Shown: one piece after another, positions 11,332 through 21,849 of the stretch
Layout of the letters: each line of letters opens with the position of its first letter
Numbering within the stretch: position 1 is the stretch's first letter
Made by a program: the position numbers and the translations under genes
Source of the DNA: Pandoraea sp.
GTDB taxonomy: Bacteria > Pseudomonadota > Gammaproteobacteria > Burkholderiales > Burkholderiaceae
NCBI GenBank assembly: GCA_031291335.1
Contig: JARLJF010000062.1
Location: 1-40,364, forward strand
Direction of reading: 5' to 3'
Length of the DNA: 40,364 nucleotides
The notes under the pieces: generated by a model
What the model saw: the letters and a program-made list of their open reading frames with translations, nothing else
Database searches by the model: none
Told to the model about the DNA's origin: nothing

Positions 11332-13209
11332 TTGAACAATAATATGTTTTCCAAAGCGGCGGTGTGGTTAGTCATCGCGCTGGTCTTGTTTACTGTTTTT
11401 AAACAGTTCGACAAGCCGCACGTTCAAGAGGGCGTGACGTACTCCCAGTTCATGGACGATGCCAAGAACGGCAAGGTCAAGAACGTGATAGTGCAGGGGC
11501 GCAACCTTCAGGTGACGCCTAGCGACGGCCAGAAATATTCCATCGTGTCGCCTGGCGACATTTGGATGGTGGGTGATCTCATGAAGTACGGTGTTCAGGT
11601 CTCGGGTAAGGCCGATGACGAACCCAACGTGCTCATGACCGCCCTCTATTACCTCGGACCTACGCTGCTGATTATCGGCTTCTGGTTCTACATGATGCGA
11701 CAGATGCAGGGCGGGGGTAAGGGCGGAGCCTTCTCCTTCGGTAAATCCCGTGCGCGTCTCATTGACGAGAATGCCAATCCGGTCACTTTTGCCGACGTCG
11801 CGGGTTGCGACGAAGCCAAATACGAAGTCGGCGAGCTGGTCGACTTCCTGAAAGATCCTCAGAAATTCCAGAAACTGGGCGGCCGTATTCCGCGTGGTGT
11901 GCTGCTCGTCGGCCCGCCGGGAACCGGTAAGACGTTGCTGGCTCGTGCCATTGCCGGCGAAGCCAAGGTGCCGTTCTTCAGCATCTCGGGTTCGGACTTC
12001 GTGGAAATGTTCGTCGGCGTGGGTGCTGCCCGTGTTCGCGACATGTTCGAAAACGCCAAGAAGCAATCGCCCTGTATCGTGTTCATTGACGAAATCGACG
12101 CGGTCGGTCGCCATCGTGGTGCCGGCATGGGCGGCGGTAACGACGAGCGCGAGCAGACGCTGAACCAGATGCTCGTCGAGATGGACGGCTTCGAGGCCAA
12201 TTCGGGTGTGATCGTGATCGCCGCGACCAACCGTTCTGACGTGCTGGACAAGGCGCTGCTGCGTCCGGGCCGTTTTGACCGTCAGGTCTACGTGGGTCTG
12301 CCGGACATTCGTGGCCGTGAGCAGATCCTGAAGGTGCACCTGCGCAAGGTGCCGATCTCGAACGACGTCGATGCATCGGTTATCGCACGCGGCACTCCGG
12401 GCATGTCGGGTGCTGATCTCGCGAACCTGGTGAACGAAGCGGCACTGTTCGCGGCGCGCCGTAACAAGCGCATCGTCGAGATGCTCGACTTCGAAGACGC
12501 CAAGGACAAGATCTTCATGGGTCCGGAGCGTAAGTCGGCCGTGATGCGCGACGAAGAGCGCCGTGCGACGGCGTATCACGAGTCGGGCCACGCCGTGGTG
12601 GCGATGCTGCTGCCTGAGGCCGACCCGGTGCACAAGGTGACGATTATCCCGCGTGGTTGGGCGCTTGGCCTGACGATGCAGTTGCCTGAGCACGACAAGT
12701 ACTCCGAGTATCGCGACACGATGCTCACGCAGATCGCCATCCTGTTTGGTGGTCGTGCGGCAGAAGAAGTGTTCATCAACAAGATGTCGACGGGCGCTTC
12801 GAACGACTTCGAGCGTGCTACCAAGCTTGCCCGCGACATGGTGACTCGCTACGGTATGTCGGACGCCTTGGGCCCAATGGTCTACGTCGATACCGAGCAG
12901 GATTCGATGTTCGGCCGGATGTCCTCCAAGTCGGTGTCGGAAGCCACGCAGCAGAAGGTCGACGGTGAAGTTCGTCGCATTCTGGACGGTCAGTACGCGC
13001 TGGCAAGGAAGCTTCTGGAAGACAACCGCGACAAGGTCGAAGCGATGACCTCGGCGCTGATGGAATGGGAAACGATCGACGGCGAACAGATCCGCGACAT
13101 CATGGACGGCCGTCCGCCGCGCCCGCCGAAGAGCGGTTCGACGAACGGTGGTGCGTCGGGGGGTAACCCGCCGCTCAAGCCCAGCAACACCCCGGCGACC
13201 GCTGTCTAA
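11332..13209 (+). CDS. ftsH: ATP-dependent zinc metalloprotease FtsH
   Basis: This is the membrane-anchored AAA+ protease that degrades misfolded membrane proteins and regulators such as sigma-32 and LpxC. It has 625 residues. There are two transmembrane helices (about 6-24 and 103-122) flanking a periplasmic domain. The AAA module has Walker A GPPGTGKT (194-201), Walker [13 protein letters not shown] and the second region of homology ([20 protein letters not shown]). The zinc site is HESGH (416-420) with catalytic Glu417. The start is TTG 11332: GAAGGAG (11318-11324) is 7 bp upstream, while the next ATG (11344) would be too far from it. The C-terminal tail is Pro/Gly-rich. Confidence 0.97.
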   Translation: MNNNMFSKAAVWLVIALVLFTVFKQFDKPHVQEGVTYSQFMDDAKNGKVKNVIVQGRNLQVTPSDGQKYSIVSPGDIWMVGDLMKYGVQVSGKADDEPNVLMTALYYLGPTLLIIGFWFYMMRQMQGGGKGGAFSFGKSRARLIDENANPVTFADVAGCDEAKYEVGELVDFLKDPQKFQKLGGRIPRGVLLVGPPGTGKTLLARAIAGEAKVPFFSISGSDFVEMFVGVGAARVRDMFENAKKQSPCIVFIDEIDAVGRHRGAGMGGGNDEREQTLNQMLVEMDGFEANSGVIVIAATNRSDVLDKALLRPGRFDRQVYVGLPDIRGREQILKVHLRKVPISNDVDASVIARGTPGMSGADLANLVNEAALFAARRNKRIVEMLDFEDAKDKIFMGPERKSAVMRDEERRATAYHESGHAVVAMLLPEADPVHKVTIIPRGWALGLTMQLPEHDKYSEYRDTMLTQIAILFGGRAAEEVFINKMSTGASNDFERATKLARDMVTRYGMSDALGPMVYVDTEQDSMFGRMSSKSVSEATQQKVDGEVRRILDGQYALARKLLEDNRDKVEAMTSALMEWETIDGEQIRDIMDGRPPRPPKSGSTNGGASGGNPPLKPSNTPATAV

Positions 13210-13246
13210 GCGGAAGCCTTGGCAGGCGAAAGCGCTGTCATCCCAG

Positions 13247-13273
13247 AAAGGCCGGCCTCTCGCCGGCCTTTTT
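13247..13273 (+). terminator. intrinsic terminator of ftsH
   Basis: AAAGGCCGGC (13247-13256) pairs perfectly with GCCGGCCTTT (13262-13271) around a 5-nt loop and continues into a run of five T. It ends the rlmE-ftsH transcript and separates it from folP. Confidence 0.92.
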
Positions 13274-13476
13274 GCATTCTGGCGCCGGGACCCGCAGGTC
13301 AGGGGCGCAATACGCCCGGAACGACGAAATCGGTGTTACGGAGTGTTTCCGTCATCGATGGGACAGGCGATTCCGGTAACATTACGGCCATACGCGGCGC
13401 TCGGTGTCCCGGGCGCGCAGGCTCGTTCCCGGTGAGCGGGCCGCTTATATAGTCTTACTGAGCTACGAGCTTCCGA

Positions 13477-14406
13477 ATGTCCTCAGAGCAGTCGCAATCC
13501 CTTCCTTCCACCCCTCCGGTCACTGACGACATCGTGCTGACCGGCGAGGCGTACGACACGCCGGTCAAGCCTGACTCGCTGGCGCTTGGGCCGCGTTTTC
13601 GGCTCGATGCCCGCCGGGTTCATGTCATGGGTATCCTGAACGTGACGCCGGACTCGTTTTCCGACGGTGGCAAGTTCGTTGCCCGCGACGCCGCCCTGCG
13701 CCACGCCGAGCAGTTGATCGCCGAGGGCGTCGATATCCTCGATATTGGAGGAGAGTCGACGCGCCCGGGCGCCGAAGCGTTGCCGGAAGACGCCGAACTC
13801 GAACGTGTGGTGCCGATTGTCGAAGCACTGCGAGATTGCGGTGTACCGCTATCGATCGACACGTACAAGCCCGGCGTGATGCGCGCCGTGCTGGCCGCTG
13901 GCGCCGACATGATCAACGACATCTGGGGGTTCCAACAGCCCGGCGCCGTCGACGCAGTGCGCGACAGCGAGGCGGCACTGTGCATCATGCACATGCTGTA
14001 CGACCCCAAGACCATGCAGGACGCCCCGATTTACACCGACGTCGTCACCGAAGTTGCCGCCTTTCTCGACGGCCGGGTGGATGCCATGCTGTCGGCGGGT
14101 GTTGCGCCGTCGCGTCTGTATCTCGATCCGGGATTCGGTTTTGGCAAGAATCTCGCGCATAATCTCGCCTTGCTCAAGCACCTGCGGGTGCTGTCGCGCG
14201 ATGGCTTGCCGTTGCTCGCCGGCATGTCGCGAAAGCGCATGCTCGGCGAAATCACGGGACGTCAGTCGCCGCTGGAGCGCCGCGCGGCAAGTGTTGCTGC
14301 CGCGATATGTGCCGCGCAGCAGGGCGCTGCCATCGTCCGAGTGCATGACGTCGCCGAGACGGTCGACGCGCTCAAGGTGTGGCAAGCCGTACGCGACGCC
14401 GAGTAA
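13477..14406 (+). CDS. folP: dihydropteroate synthase
   Basis: FolP joins para-aminobenzoate to hydroxymethyl-dihydropterin diphosphate in folate synthesis and is the sulfonamide target. The 309-residue TIM-barrel protein shows both family signatures, [15 protein letters not shown] near residue 50 and the [11 protein letters not shown] loop near residue 90. Later landmarks are INDIWGF, the Lys in DPGFGFGKN, and a terminal RVHDV. An N-terminal extension of about 40 residues precedes the barrel compared with E. coli FolP (282 aa). It is Ser/Pro-rich and may be dispensable. A weak -10 (TATAGT, 13448-13453) lies upstream. No terminator was seen between folP and glmM, so they may be co-transcribed. 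Confidence 0.96.
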   Translation: MSSEQSQSLPSTPPVTDDIVLTGEAYDTPVKPDSLALGPRFRLDARRVHVMGILNVTPDSFSDGGKFVARDAALRHAEQLIAEGVDILDIGGESTRPGAEALPEDAELERVVPIVEALRDCGVPLSIDTYKPGVMRAVLAAGADMINDIWGFQQPGAVDAVRDSEAALCIMHMLYDPKTMQDAPIYTDVVTEVAAFLDGRVDAMLSAGVAPSRLYLDPGFGFGKNLAHNLALLKHLRVLSRDGLPLLAGMSRKRMLGEITGRQSPLERRAASVAAAICAAQQGAAIVRVHDVAETVDALKVWQAVRDAE

Positions 14407-14582
14407 CCACGTCGCGTGGCGCTTGGCAGACCACCACAATATCTTGCGGGGACCAAGTGGGGACGTGCGCCATGGAGAATGGCAGTGCGGTGCCCCATCG
14501 TCTGACGGCAGGAAGCAAAAATACGAAAGACGCGTGCAACCGGATCGTCAACCGGTGCAACGTATCAACTGGGAAAGATGCA

Positions 14583-15929
14583 ATGATGAAACGACGCTAT
14601 TTCGGGACGGATGGAATTCGCGGTACGGTCGGCGAGAGTCCGATTACGCCTGATTTCGTGCTGCGGCTTGGTTATGCGGCGGGCCGCGCGCTCGCGGGTA
14701 ATCATTCGGTAGGCCGCCCGACGGTTTTGATCGGCAAAGACACGCGCGTCTCCGGCTATATGCTTGAAGCCGCGCTGGAAGCGGGTTTCGCCGCTGCGGG
14801 CGTTGACACCATGCTCGCGGGCCCGATGCCTACGCCAGCGGTGGCGTACCTCACCCGGGCGTTGCGTCTGGCGGCGGGGGTTGTCATCAGTGCGTCCCAC
14901 AATCCGTATCACGACAACGGCATCAAGTTCTTCTCGGCAGACGGCAACAAGTTGCCGGACCAGACCGAACTGGCCATCGAAGCCGAACTCGACAATCCGA
15001 TGGTTTGCGTGCGCTCGGAGCAGCTTGGCAAGGCGCGCCGTCTGGATGACGCGGCGGGCCGCTATATCGAGTTCTGCAAGAGCACGTTCCCGAGCGATTT
15101 CGACCTGCGCGGCATGAAGATCGTGGTCGACTGCGCCAACGGCGCGGCGTATCACATCGCCCCGCACGTGTTCCATGAACTGGGCGCCGAAGTCATCGCG
15201 ATCGGTAACCAGCCGAACGGCTTCAACATCAATGAAGACTGCGGCGCGACCGCGCCGGACGCCCTCATGCGCGCCGTGCGGGCGAATCACGCGGATCTCG
15301 GCGTGGCGCTCGATGGCGACGCAGACCGTCTGCAGATCGTCGACGGAGCCGGGCGTCTCTATAACGGTGATGAACTGCTGTATCTGCTGGTCAAGGATCG
15401 GCTGGATAACGGTGGCGTGCAGGGGGCCGTGGGCACGTTGATGACCAATATGGCGGTCGAAGTCGCGCTCAAGGGATTGGGTGTGCCATTCGTGCGCGCG
15501 AAGGTCGGCGACCGCTACGTGCTTGAACAACTGTATAAACACGGCTGGCAGATTGGCGCCGAAGGCTCCGGGCACATCCTGTGTCTGGACAAGCACACCA
15601 CGGGCGATGGCATTGTGTCGGCCCTGCAGGTGCTCGCGGCCATTCGTCGTGCGGACAACAAGCCACTGGCGAAATTGCTGGACGGCGTGCGTCTGTTCCC
15701 GCAGCACATGATCAACGTGCGCACGCCAGTTGGGTACGACTGGCAGAGCGACAGCCGTCTGACGGCCGAGCGCGATGCCATCGAAGCCCAACTGGGTGAC
15801 ACGGGGCGCGTGCTCATCCGCGCATCGGGCACCGAGCCCGTGCTGCGCGTGATGGTCGAGGCACGTGAGGATTCGCAGGCATCCTCCTTCGCTCAACATC
15901 TGGCAAGCGTCGTCAAATCGGCCGCATGA
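14583..15929 (+). CDS. glmM: phosphoglucosamine mutase
   Basis: GlmM converts glucosamine-6-phosphate to glucosamine-1-phosphate for UDP-GlcNAc, peptidoglycan and LPS synthesis. The 448 residues begin [18 protein letters not shown], the family's standard N-terminus. The phosphoserine loop ISASHNP has Ser105 (Ser102 in E. coli), the metal-binding loop is LDGDADR near residue 245, and the sugar-binding and phosphate-binding loops are EGSGH and [14 protein letters not shown]. The open frame continues upstream to 14379, but that part has no family similarity. GGGAAAG precedes ATG 14583; ATG 14586 is an alternative. folP lies 176 bp upstream, as in E. coli. Confidence 0.96.
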   Translation: MMKRRYFGTDGIRGTVGESPITPDFVLRLGYAAGRALAGNHSVGRPTVLIGKDTRVSGYMLEAALEAGFAAAGVDTMLAGPMPTPAVAYLTRALRLAAGVVISASHNPYHDNGIKFFSADGNKLPDQTELAIEAELDNPMVCVRSEQLGKARRLDDAAGRYIEFCKSTFPSDFDLRGMKIVVDCANGAAYHIAPHVFHELGAEVIAIGNQPNGFNINEDCGATAPDALMRAVRANHADLGVALDGDADRLQIVDGAGRLYNGDELLYLLVKDRLDNGGVQGAVGTLMTNMAVEVALKGLGVPFVRAKVGDRYVLEQLYKHGWQIGAEGSGHILCLDKHTTGDGIVSALQVLAAIRRADNKPLAKLLDGVRLFPQHMINVRTPVGYDWQSDSRLTAERDAIEAQLGDTGRVLIRASGTEPVLRVMVEAREDSQASSFAQHLASVVKSAA

Positions 15930-16149
15930 TCGGGCTTTGTCGTTAGTGGTCGCCACAGCATGTGGCGGTCCGGACGGCCCTCCCGCAGCACCCCTTACCT
16001 CCTGAATCTTCTTCGCGGCGACGCCTTTCAACGGCTCGCCGCAGTCTCTCGCGTCACCTCTCCCATCATGGCAACGTACCTGGCTGGACGGTCACATTTG
16101 TGACACTCCGGCTGAGCATTGTCAGACCATTTCCGACACGTTGCCGTCA

Positions 16150-16167
16150 TTGTCACGGTGCTGACAT
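16150..16167 (+). promoter_or_regulatory. upstream Pho-box-like site (PhoB)
   Basis: TTGTCAC and CTGACAT are separated by 4 bp (GGTG), matching the PhoB 7-mer (CTGTCAT) at five and six of seven positions with the standard 11-bp period. It lies about 240 bp before pstS. No good -10 follows at the expected distance, so it may be an auxiliary PhoB site rather than a separate promoter. Confidence 0.45.
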
Positions 16168-16327
16168 GCCTCTCGAATCCGGGGTTTGCGCGACCGAAAC
16201 GTTCTGAAAATGCCCGGAAACCCTCGCCAGTCAAGGCTCCGATGACTTCCGGGCGGGGGAGGGATGACGCAGTCAATATGACGATTTCGAGGCAACTCTG
16301 TGACGCGCATATTGTGAGCTTTCTGAA

Positions 16328-16361
16328 ATGACATATTACTGTCACATTCAGAATCTATTCT
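16328..16361 (+). promoter_or_regulatory. Pho box and -10 of the pstS promoter
   Basis: The 18-mer ATGACATATTACTGTCAC (16328-16345) is two PhoB 7-mers (5/7 and 6/7 matches) separated by ATTA. Ten bases later TATTCT (16356-16361) can serve as the -10. In Pho promoters the box takes the place of the -35 at this spacing. The pstS start is 43 bp further on, with GGAGA as the ribosome-binding site. Confidence 0.8.
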
Positions 16362-16404
16362 TCGAGCCATCCACACGCTGTACCACACCAACTCGGAGAA
16401 ATCC

Positions 16405-17439
16405 ATGAAGCTGATGAAGACTGCGATTGCCGGCCTGGCTGGCGCTCTGTTCGCCGCTGGCGCAATTGCGGGTGAGATTACGGGTGCAGGCAGCACCTTT
16501 GCCGCCCCGATCTACACCAAGTGGGCTGACGCTTACCAAAAGTCGACCGCGAACAAGGTCAACTACCAAGGCATCGGTTCCTCGGGCGGCATCAAGCAAA
16601 TTCAAGCCAAGACCGTCGATTTCGCCGGCTCGGACGCTCCGCTGACCGATGAAGAACTCGCCAAGCAAGGCCTGTTCCAATTCCCGACGGTGGTTGGCGG
16701 CATTGTGCCGGTCATCAACGTGCCGGGCGTGAAGCCGGGTGAGTTGGTGCTGTCGGGCGAACTGCTGGGCGACATCTACCTGGGCAAGATCAAGAAGTGG
16801 AACGATCCGGCCATCGCCAAGCTGAACCCGAAGGTCAAGCTGCCGGATACCGACATCGCCGTGGTTCGCCGCGCCGACGGTTCGGGCACGAGCTTCGTGT
16901 TCACGAACTACCTGTCGAAGGTCAACGCCGAGTGGAAGAGCAAGGTTGGCGAAGGCACCACGGTCAACTGGCCGACGGGTACGGGCGGCAAGGGTAACGA
17001 CGGCGTTGCCGCCTTCGTGCAACGTCTGCCGGGCGCTATCGGCTACGTTGAGTCGGCCTACGCCAAGCAGAACAAGCTGACGTACACGGCGCTGACGAAC
17101 GCCGACGGCAAGACGGTCGAGCCGACCGCCGAGACGTTTGCTGCCGCTGCTGGCAAGGCTGAATGGACGAAGACGTTCTACCAGATCCTGACCAACGAGA
17201 AGGGCGAAAAGTCGTGGCCGATCGTGGCTGCCACGTTCGTGCTCGTGCACCAGAAGGCTGACGCAGGCAAGGAAGCGCAAAGCGCCGACGTGCTCAAGTT
17301 CTTCGACTGGTCGTTCAAGAACGGCGTGAACACGGCCAAGGAACTGGACTACATTCCGCTGCCGGAAGATGTTCTGAAGCAAATCCGTGCTGGCTGGAAG
17401 GCGAAGGTTGCCGATTCGGCCAACAAGGCTGGCATCTAA
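16405..17439 (+). CDS. pstS: periplasmic phosphate-binding protein of the Pst ABC transporter
   Basis: PstS captures inorganic phosphate in the periplasm and delivers it to PstCA. It has 344 residues. Residues 1-22 form a signal peptide ([22 protein letters not shown]) with a likely AIA|GE cleavage. The mature protein starts with the phosphate-binding [12 protein letters not shown]. Further ligand-loop motifs are [21 protein letters not shown] and [15 protein letters not shown]. It is the first gene of pstSCAB-phoU-phoBR and follows a Pho box, so expression should rise when phosphate is scarce. Confidence 0.97.
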   Translation: MKLMKTAIAGLAGALFAAGAIAGEITGAGSTFAAPIYTKWADAYQKSTANKVNYQGIGSSGGIKQIQAKTVDFAGSDAPLTDEELAKQGLFQFPTVVGGIVPVINVPGVKPGELVLSGELLGDIYLGKIKKWNDPAIAKLNPKVKLPDTDIAVVRRADGSGTSFVFTNYLSKVNAEWKSKVGEGTTVNWPTGTGGKGNDGVAAFVQRLPGAIGYVESAYAKQNKLTYTALTNADGKTVEPTAETFAAAAGKAEWTKTFYQILTNEKGEKSWPIVAATFVLVHQKADAGKEAQSADVLKFFDWSFKNGVNTAKELDYIPLPEDVLKQIRAGWKAKVADSANKAGI

Positions 17440-17455
17440 AGCGCCTTGCAGGTAC

Positions 17456-17481
17456 CGGGCAATGCGTAGTTGCGTTGCCCG
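17456..17481 (+). other. hairpin between pstS and pstC
   Basis: CGGGCAA (17456-17462) pairs with TTGCCCG (17475-17481) around a 12-nt loop in the 136-bp gap. No T-tract follows, so read-through is expected. A stem like this can stabilise the pstS 3' end or partly reduce downstream transcription. That would fit the need for more binding protein than permease. Confidence 0.5.
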
Positions 17482-17575
17482 TCACCTCAAAACCGGCAAC
17501 ATCCGCGCCGCCTGTTCCGACGCCCGAACTCTGATCTGGCAACGGCTGGCGGCGCGCTCACGCTGAGACGACATC

Positions 17576-18550
17576 ATGGCAGAAGCCACCAGCCCCCTCG
17601 CAACACCGGGCGCGCAGCGCGCTCCGTCTTCCGTTGGCGACTTTCTCTTCGCGCTGCTGACTCGCGGCGCAGCTATCGTCACGCTGCTTTTGCTCGGCGG
17701 CATCATCGTGTCGCTGCTCATCAGCGCGCTGCCGTCGATTCAGAAGTTTGGCTTCGCCTTTCTGTGGACGAAGGACTGGGATCCTCCCGCAGAACAATTC
17801 GGCGCGCTCGTGCCCATCTACGGCACGATCATCACGTCCGTGATTGCGCTCGTCATCGCAGTACCCGTGAGCTTCGGTATTGCCCTGTTTTTGACTGAAC
17901 TCTCGCCCGTATGGCTGCGCCGCCCGCTCGGCACGGCCATCGAGCTGCTCGCCGCCATTCCGAGTATCGTCTACGGGATGTGGGGCCTGCTGGTTTTCGC
18001 CCCGATCTTCAGTCAGTACTTCCAGAAACCGCTGGGTGCGCTGCTCGGCAACGTGCCGGTCATTGGCGCGCTGTTCCAGGGCCCGCCGCTCGGTATCGGT
18101 ATTCTGCCTGCCGGCGTGATCCTCGCGATCATGATCATTCCGTACGTCGCCTCGGTCATGCGCGACGTGTTCGAAGTCACGCCCGTACTGCTCAAGGAAT
18201 CGGCCTACGGCATCGGTTGCACGACCTGGGAAGTGATGTGGCGCGTGGTGTTGCCATTCACGAAGACGGGCGTCATCGGCGGCATCATGCTGGGGCTGGG
18301 CCGCGCGCTCGGCGAAACGATGGCCGTCACCTTCGTGATCGGCAATACGAACCTGCTCGACAACATTTCGCTGTTTTCGCCGGGTAACAGCATTACCTCG
18401 GCGCTCGCCAACGAGTTCGCCGAAGCTGGTCCGGGCCTGCATACCTCGGCCCTGATGGAACTCGGTCTGATCCTGTTCTTCATCACCTTCGTGGTGCTGG
18501 CGCTGTCCAAGCTCATGCTGCTGCGCCTCGAAAAGGGCGAAGGTAAATAA
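17576..18550 (+). CDS. pstC: phosphate ABC transporter permease PstC
   Basis: A 324-residue inner-membrane subunit that forms the phosphate channel with PstA. It has about six transmembrane helices, the first at residues 22-50 ([22 protein letters not shown]...). The cytoplasmic EAA loop that contacts PstB is [22 protein letters not shown], followed by [16 protein letters not shown], typical of PstC. The stop is immediately followed by the pstA ATG with no gap. Confidence 0.96.
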   Translation: MAEATSPLATPGAQRAPSSVGDFLFALLTRGAAIVTLLLLGGIIVSLLISALPSIQKFGFAFLWTKDWDPPAEQFGALVPIYGTIITSVIALVIAVPVSFGIALFLTELSPVWLRRPLGTAIELLAAIPSIVYGMWGLLVFAPIFSQYFQKPLGALLGNVPVIGALFQGPPLGIGILPAGVILAIMIIPYVASVMRDVFEVTPVLLKESAYGIGCTTWEVMWRVVLPFTKTGVIGGIMLGLGRALGETMAVTFVIGNTNLLDNISLFSPGNSITSALANEFAEAGPGLHTSALMELGLILFFITFVVLALSKLMLLRLEKGEGK

Positions 18551-19447
18551 ATGACCCAACAAGCGCTCGAATTGGAAACGCCAGCCGTGAAGCCCACCGA
18601 CGCCTTTACCCGCGTGCGTCTGCAAGCCTACCGCCGTCGCAAGAACATGTTTGCGATTGCGATGTCGCTCGCGGCGATGGCCTTCGGCCTGCTCTGGCTG
18701 CTGTGGATTCTCTACACCACGCTCTCGCTGGGCATCGGCGGCTTGTCGCTGTCGCTGTTCACCGAAATGACACCGCCGCCCAACACGGCAGGCGGGGGCC
18801 TTGCCAACGCCATCGCGGGCAGTGTCGTGATGGTCGGTGTGGCCACGCTCGTCGGCACGCCGCTGGGCATTCTGGCCGGTGTGTATCTGGCGGAGTACGG
18901 CCAGAAGTCGTGGCTTGCCAGCATCACGCGTTTCATCAACGACATTCTGCTCTCGGCACCGTCGATCGTGATCGGCCTGTTCGTGTACGCGCTGGTCGTG
19001 GCACAGATGGGGCACTTCTCGGCCTGGGCCGGCATCATCTCGCTCGCGCTGCTGCAGATTCCCATCGTGATCCGTACCACGGAGAACATGCTCAAGCTGG
19101 TGCCGAACAACCTGCGTGAAGCCGCGTTTGCGCTGGGTACGCCGAAATGGCGCATCATCGTCAAGATCACGCTGAAGGCTTCGATTGCCGGCATTGTGAC
19201 GGGCGTGCTGCTGGCGGTGGCGCGTATCGCAGGCGAGACGGCACCGCTGCTGTTCACGGCACTCTCGAACCAGTTCTGGTCGTTGAACCTGAACCAGCCG
19301 ATGGCCAACCTGCCGGTCACGATTTTCAAATTTGCCATGAGCCCGTTTGCGGAGTGGCAGGCGCTTGCCTGGGCGGGCGTGTTCATCATCACCCTTGGGG
19401 TGCTGTTCCTGAACATTCTGGCGCGCTCGCTGTTTGCCAAGAAGTAA
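18551..19447 (+). CDS. pstA: phosphate ABC transporter permease PstA
   Basis: A 298-residue inner-membrane partner of PstC with about six transmembrane helices after a 40-residue cytoplasmic N-terminus. The EAA loop is [23 protein letters not shown], followed by [20 protein letters not shown], the PstA counterpart of the PstC signature. ATG 18551 follows the pstC TAA directly. No separate promoter was seen, so it depends on the operon. Confidence 0.96.
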   Translation: MTQQALELETPAVKPTDAFTRVRLQAYRRRKNMFAIAMSLAAMAFGLLWLLWILYTTLSLGIGGLSLSLFTEMTPPPNTAGGGLANAIAGSVVMVGVATLVGTPLGILAGVYLAEYGQKSWLASITRFINDILLSAPSIVIGLFVYALVVAQMGHFSAWAGIISLALLQIPIVIRTTENMLKLVPNNLREAAFALGTPKWRIIVKITLKASIAGIVTGVLLAVARIAGETAPLLFTALSNQFWSLNLNQPMANLPVTIFKFAMSPFAEWQALAWAGVFIITLGVLFLNILARSLFAKK

Positions 19448-19507
19448 TTGGCAATGCGAGACGACACAACGCTACGACACGACGCAAACCTGACGGTTGA
19501 GACGAAC

Positions 19508-20290
19508 ATGACGAATCCGACGCAAGAAATCAAACTGCCCTCGAAGATTGAAGTCAAGAATCTGAACTTCTTCTACGACAAGTATCACGCGCTCAAGAAC
19601 ATCAATCTGCGCATTCCCGACCGCAAGGTGACGGCCTTCATCGGTCCGTCGGGTTGCGGCAAGTCGACGCTGCTGCGCACGTTCAACAAGATGTACGCCC
19701 TGTATCCGGAGCAACGCGCCGAGGGCGAGATCAACATGGACGGCGAAAACCTGCTGACCGCGAAGCAGGACATCGCGCTGCTGCGCGCGAAGGTCGGCAT
19801 GGTGTTTCAGAAGCCGACGCCGTTCCCGATGTCGATCTACGACAACATCTCCTTCGGCGTGCGTCTGTTCGAAAAGCTCTCGCGCTCGGAAATGGACGAC
19901 CGCGTTGAGTGGGCGCTGACCAAGGCGGCGCTGTGGAGCGAAGTCAAGGACAAGCTGCAACAGTCGGGCTACGGCCTGTCGGGCGGTCAGCAGCAGCGTC
20001 TGTGCATTGCGCGCTGCATCGCCATCCGTCCGGAAGTGTTGCTGCTCGACGAGCCGTGCTCGGCACTCGACCCGATTTCCACGGGCCGCATCGAAGAGCT
20101 GATCGCGGAACTCAAGGACGACTACACGGTGGTGATCGTCACGCACAACATGCAGCAGGCGGCACGTTGCTCGGACTACACGGCCTATATGTACCTGGGT
20201 GAGTTGATCGAATTCGGCGAGACCGAGAAGATCTTCATCAAGCCGGACCGCAAAGAGACCGAAGACTACATCACCGGCCGTTTCGGTTGA
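19508..20290 (+). CDS. pstB: phosphate ABC transporter ATP-binding protein PstB
   Basis: This is the ATPase that powers PstSCA and takes part in signalling to PhoR through PhoU. The chosen start, ATG 19508, gives 260 residues, the family's usual size. GGTTGAGA lies just upstream. ATG 19454 would add 18 residues without family similarity and cannot be excluded. Walker A is GPSGCGKST (about residues 43-51), the Q-loop [16 protein letters not shown], the ABC signature LSGGQQQR, Walker [14 protein letters not shown] and the switch His in IVTHNM. The closing [12 protein letters not shown] is typical of PstB. Confidence 0.95.
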   Translation: MTNPTQEIKLPSKIEVKNLNFFYDKYHALKNINLRIPDRKVTAFIGPSGCGKSTLLRTFNKMYALYPEQRAEGEINMDGENLLTAKQDIALLRAKVGMVFQKPTPFPMSIYDNISFGVRLFEKLSRSEMDDRVEWALTKAALWSEVKDKLQQSGYGLSGGQQQRLCIARCIAIRPEVLLLDEPCSALDPISTGRIEELIAELKDDYTVVIVTHNMQQAARCSDYTAYMYLGELIEFGETEKIFIKPDRKETEDYITGRFG

Positions 20291-20312
20291 TGCCCACGAG
20301 GAAACCTGCGAC

Positions 20313-21020
20313 ATGAACGACAAACACCTTTCCAGCCAGTTCGACTCCGACCTGAATCAGGTTTGCTCGCGCGTTCTCGAAATGGGCGGCCTGGTCGAAT
20401 CACAGATTGTGACGGCGATGCAGGGCCTCAACATGTTCGACCGCGGTCTGGTCGACGAAGTGATCGCCAACGAGCACCGTCTGAACACCTTGGAGGTCGA
20501 GATCGACGAAGAGTGCAGCAAGATCATTGCCCGCCGTCAGCCGACCGCGCGCGATCTGCGTCTGTTGCTCTCCATCTCGAAGACGATCACCAACCTCGAG
20601 CGCGCAGGCGACGAGGCCGAGAAGATCGCCAAACGTACCCGTCACCTGTTGGAAGACGGTGCGGCACAAAGCGTGAACTTCGCCGAAATCAAGCTCTCGG
20701 GCGAAATGGCGGCGCAGTTGCTGCGTCGCACGCTCGACGCATTTGCGCGTCTGGATATCGTGGCGGCGGCCGAGATCGTGCGTGACGATAAGGCCATCGA
20801 CAATGAGTTCCGTGGCTTCGTGCGAAAATTGGTGACGTACATGATGGAAGATCCGCGCACCATCTCGGCTGGCCTGGATTTCCTGTTCATTGCCAAGGCG
20901 ATCGAGCGCATTGGCGATCACGCGAAGAACATTGCTGAATTCATCATTTACATCGTCAAAGGCACTGACGTCCGGCACATTTCGCGCGAAGATCTGCAGC
21001 GAAAAGTGCAAGGCGAATGA
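20313..21020 (+). CDS. phoU: phosphate-signalling regulator PhoU
   Basis: PhoU couples the Pst transporter state to PhoR and keeps PhoB inactive when phosphate is plentiful. The 235 residues are nearly all helical and form two PhoU repeats. Each carries a metal-binding motif, DEECSKIIARRQPTARDLR (near 66-84) in the first half and the later ERIGDHAKNIAEFIIYIV (near 195-212), with a matching LERAGDEAEKIAKRT in the first repeat. GAGGAAA (20298-20304) is a good ribosome-binding site for ATG 20313. It lies 22 bp after pstB and 36 bp before phoB. Confidence 0.96.
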   Translation: MNDKHLSSQFDSDLNQVCSRVLEMGGLVESQIVTAMQGLNMFDRGLVDEVIANEHRLNTLEVEIDEECSKIIARRQPTARDLRLLLSISKTITNLERAGDEAEKIAKRTRHLLEDGAAQSVNFAEIKLSGEMAAQLLRRTLDAFARLDIVAAAEIVRDDKAIDNEFRGFVRKLVTYMMEDPRTISAGLDFLFIAKAIERIGDHAKNIAEFIIYIVKGTDVRHISREDLQRKVQGE

Positions 21021-21056
21021 AAGGCCGGACATTACTGAAGGTTTGAGAGGGAACCG

Positions 21057-21758
21057 ATGCCTAGCAGCATTCTGATCGTGGAAGACGAGCCGGCGATTTC
21101 CGAGCTGATCTCCGTTAATCTGCAACACGCGGGTCATTACCCGATCCGGGCGTACAACGCGGAACAGGCGCTCACGCTGATCAGTGACGTCCTGCCGGAC
21201 CTCGTGCTGCTCGACTGGATGCTGCCGGGCAAGTCGGGCGTCACGTTCGCGCGTGAGCTGCGTGCGAACGAGCGCACCAAGCACGTGCCCATCATCATGC
21301 TCACCGCGCGCAGCGAAGAGCAGGACAAGGTGATGGGCCTCGAGATCGGTGCGGACGATTACGTGACCAAGCCGTTCTCTCCGAAGGAACTGATGGCGCG
21401 TATCAAGGCGGTGCTTCGTCGCCGTGCGCCACAGCTGACCGAGGACGTGGTGAGCGTGAATGGCCTGAAGCTCGATCCGGCAACGCATCGTGTGACGAGC
21501 CACCAGTCGAGCGGCGATATCAAGCTGGATCTGGGGCCGACGGAGTTCCGTCTGCTGCACTTCTTCATGACGCACCCGGAGCGCGTGCACAGCCGCTCGC
21601 AGTTGCTCGACCAGGTGTGGGGCGATCACGTGTTCGTGGAAGAGCGTACGGTGGATGTGCACATCAAGCGTCTTCGCGCTGCGCTCAAGCCGGCGGGGCA
21701 CGATGCTATGATCGAGACCGTACGCGGCAGCGGCTACCGTCTGACGAAGTCGGTCTGA
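21057..21758 (+). CDS. phoB: phosphate-regulon response regulator PhoB
   Basis: A 233-residue OmpR-family activator of the Pho regulon. The receiver domain (about 1-120) has the acidic pair in VEDEPAI, the phospho-acceptor Asp53 in LLDWMLPG, Thr in IIMLTA and Lys in DDYVTKPF. The C-terminal winged helix (about 135-230) shows LGPTEFRLLHFFMTHPERVHSRSQLLDQVWG and VDVHIKRLRAAL...TVRGSGYRL. It should bind the 7-mer repeats noted upstream of pstS, ppk/ppx and olsB. It is part of the pst-phoU operon, so it is probably positively autoregulated. Confidence 0.97.
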   Translation: MPSSILIVEDEPAISELISVNLQHAGHYPIRAYNAEQALTLISDVLPDLVLLDWMLPGKSGVTFARELRANERTKHVPIIMLTARSEEQDKVMGLEIGADDYVTKPFSPKELMARIKAVLRRRAPQLTEDVVSVNGLKLDPATHRVTSHQSSGDIKLDLGPTEFRLLHFFMTHPERVHSRSQLLDQVWGDHVFVEERTVDVHIKRLRAALKPAGHDAMIETVRGSGYRLTKSV

Positions 21759-21849
21759 GGCATCGCGCCTCATCTCCGGCGCAGACCTGCCGTGCCAAGG
21801 CCGCTCGCGCCCGATGGGTGGCGGGCGGCAATACTCCTGTGCATCGTCT

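Larger units (their letters stand above)
15930..16404 (+). other. 475-bp intergenic region holding the pstS control region
   Basis: No credible gene was found; the short frames here lack ribosome-binding sites and family features. The left part has a 7-bp hairpin CGCCACA/TGTGGCG (15951-15967) just after glmM without a T-tract. The middle holds a perfect palindrome GTCACATTTGTGAC (16091-16104) and a Pho-box-like repeat (16150-16167). The right part has the better Pho box next to a -10. The density of TGTCA and TGACA half-sites is much higher than in flanking DNA. Confidence 0.7.

Noticed and set aside
16028..16345. Small open frames on both strands in the pstS upstream region
   Set aside because: They overlap the Pho boxes, have rare starts or no ribosome-binding site, and resemble nothing known. 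A regulatory region explains the stretch better.
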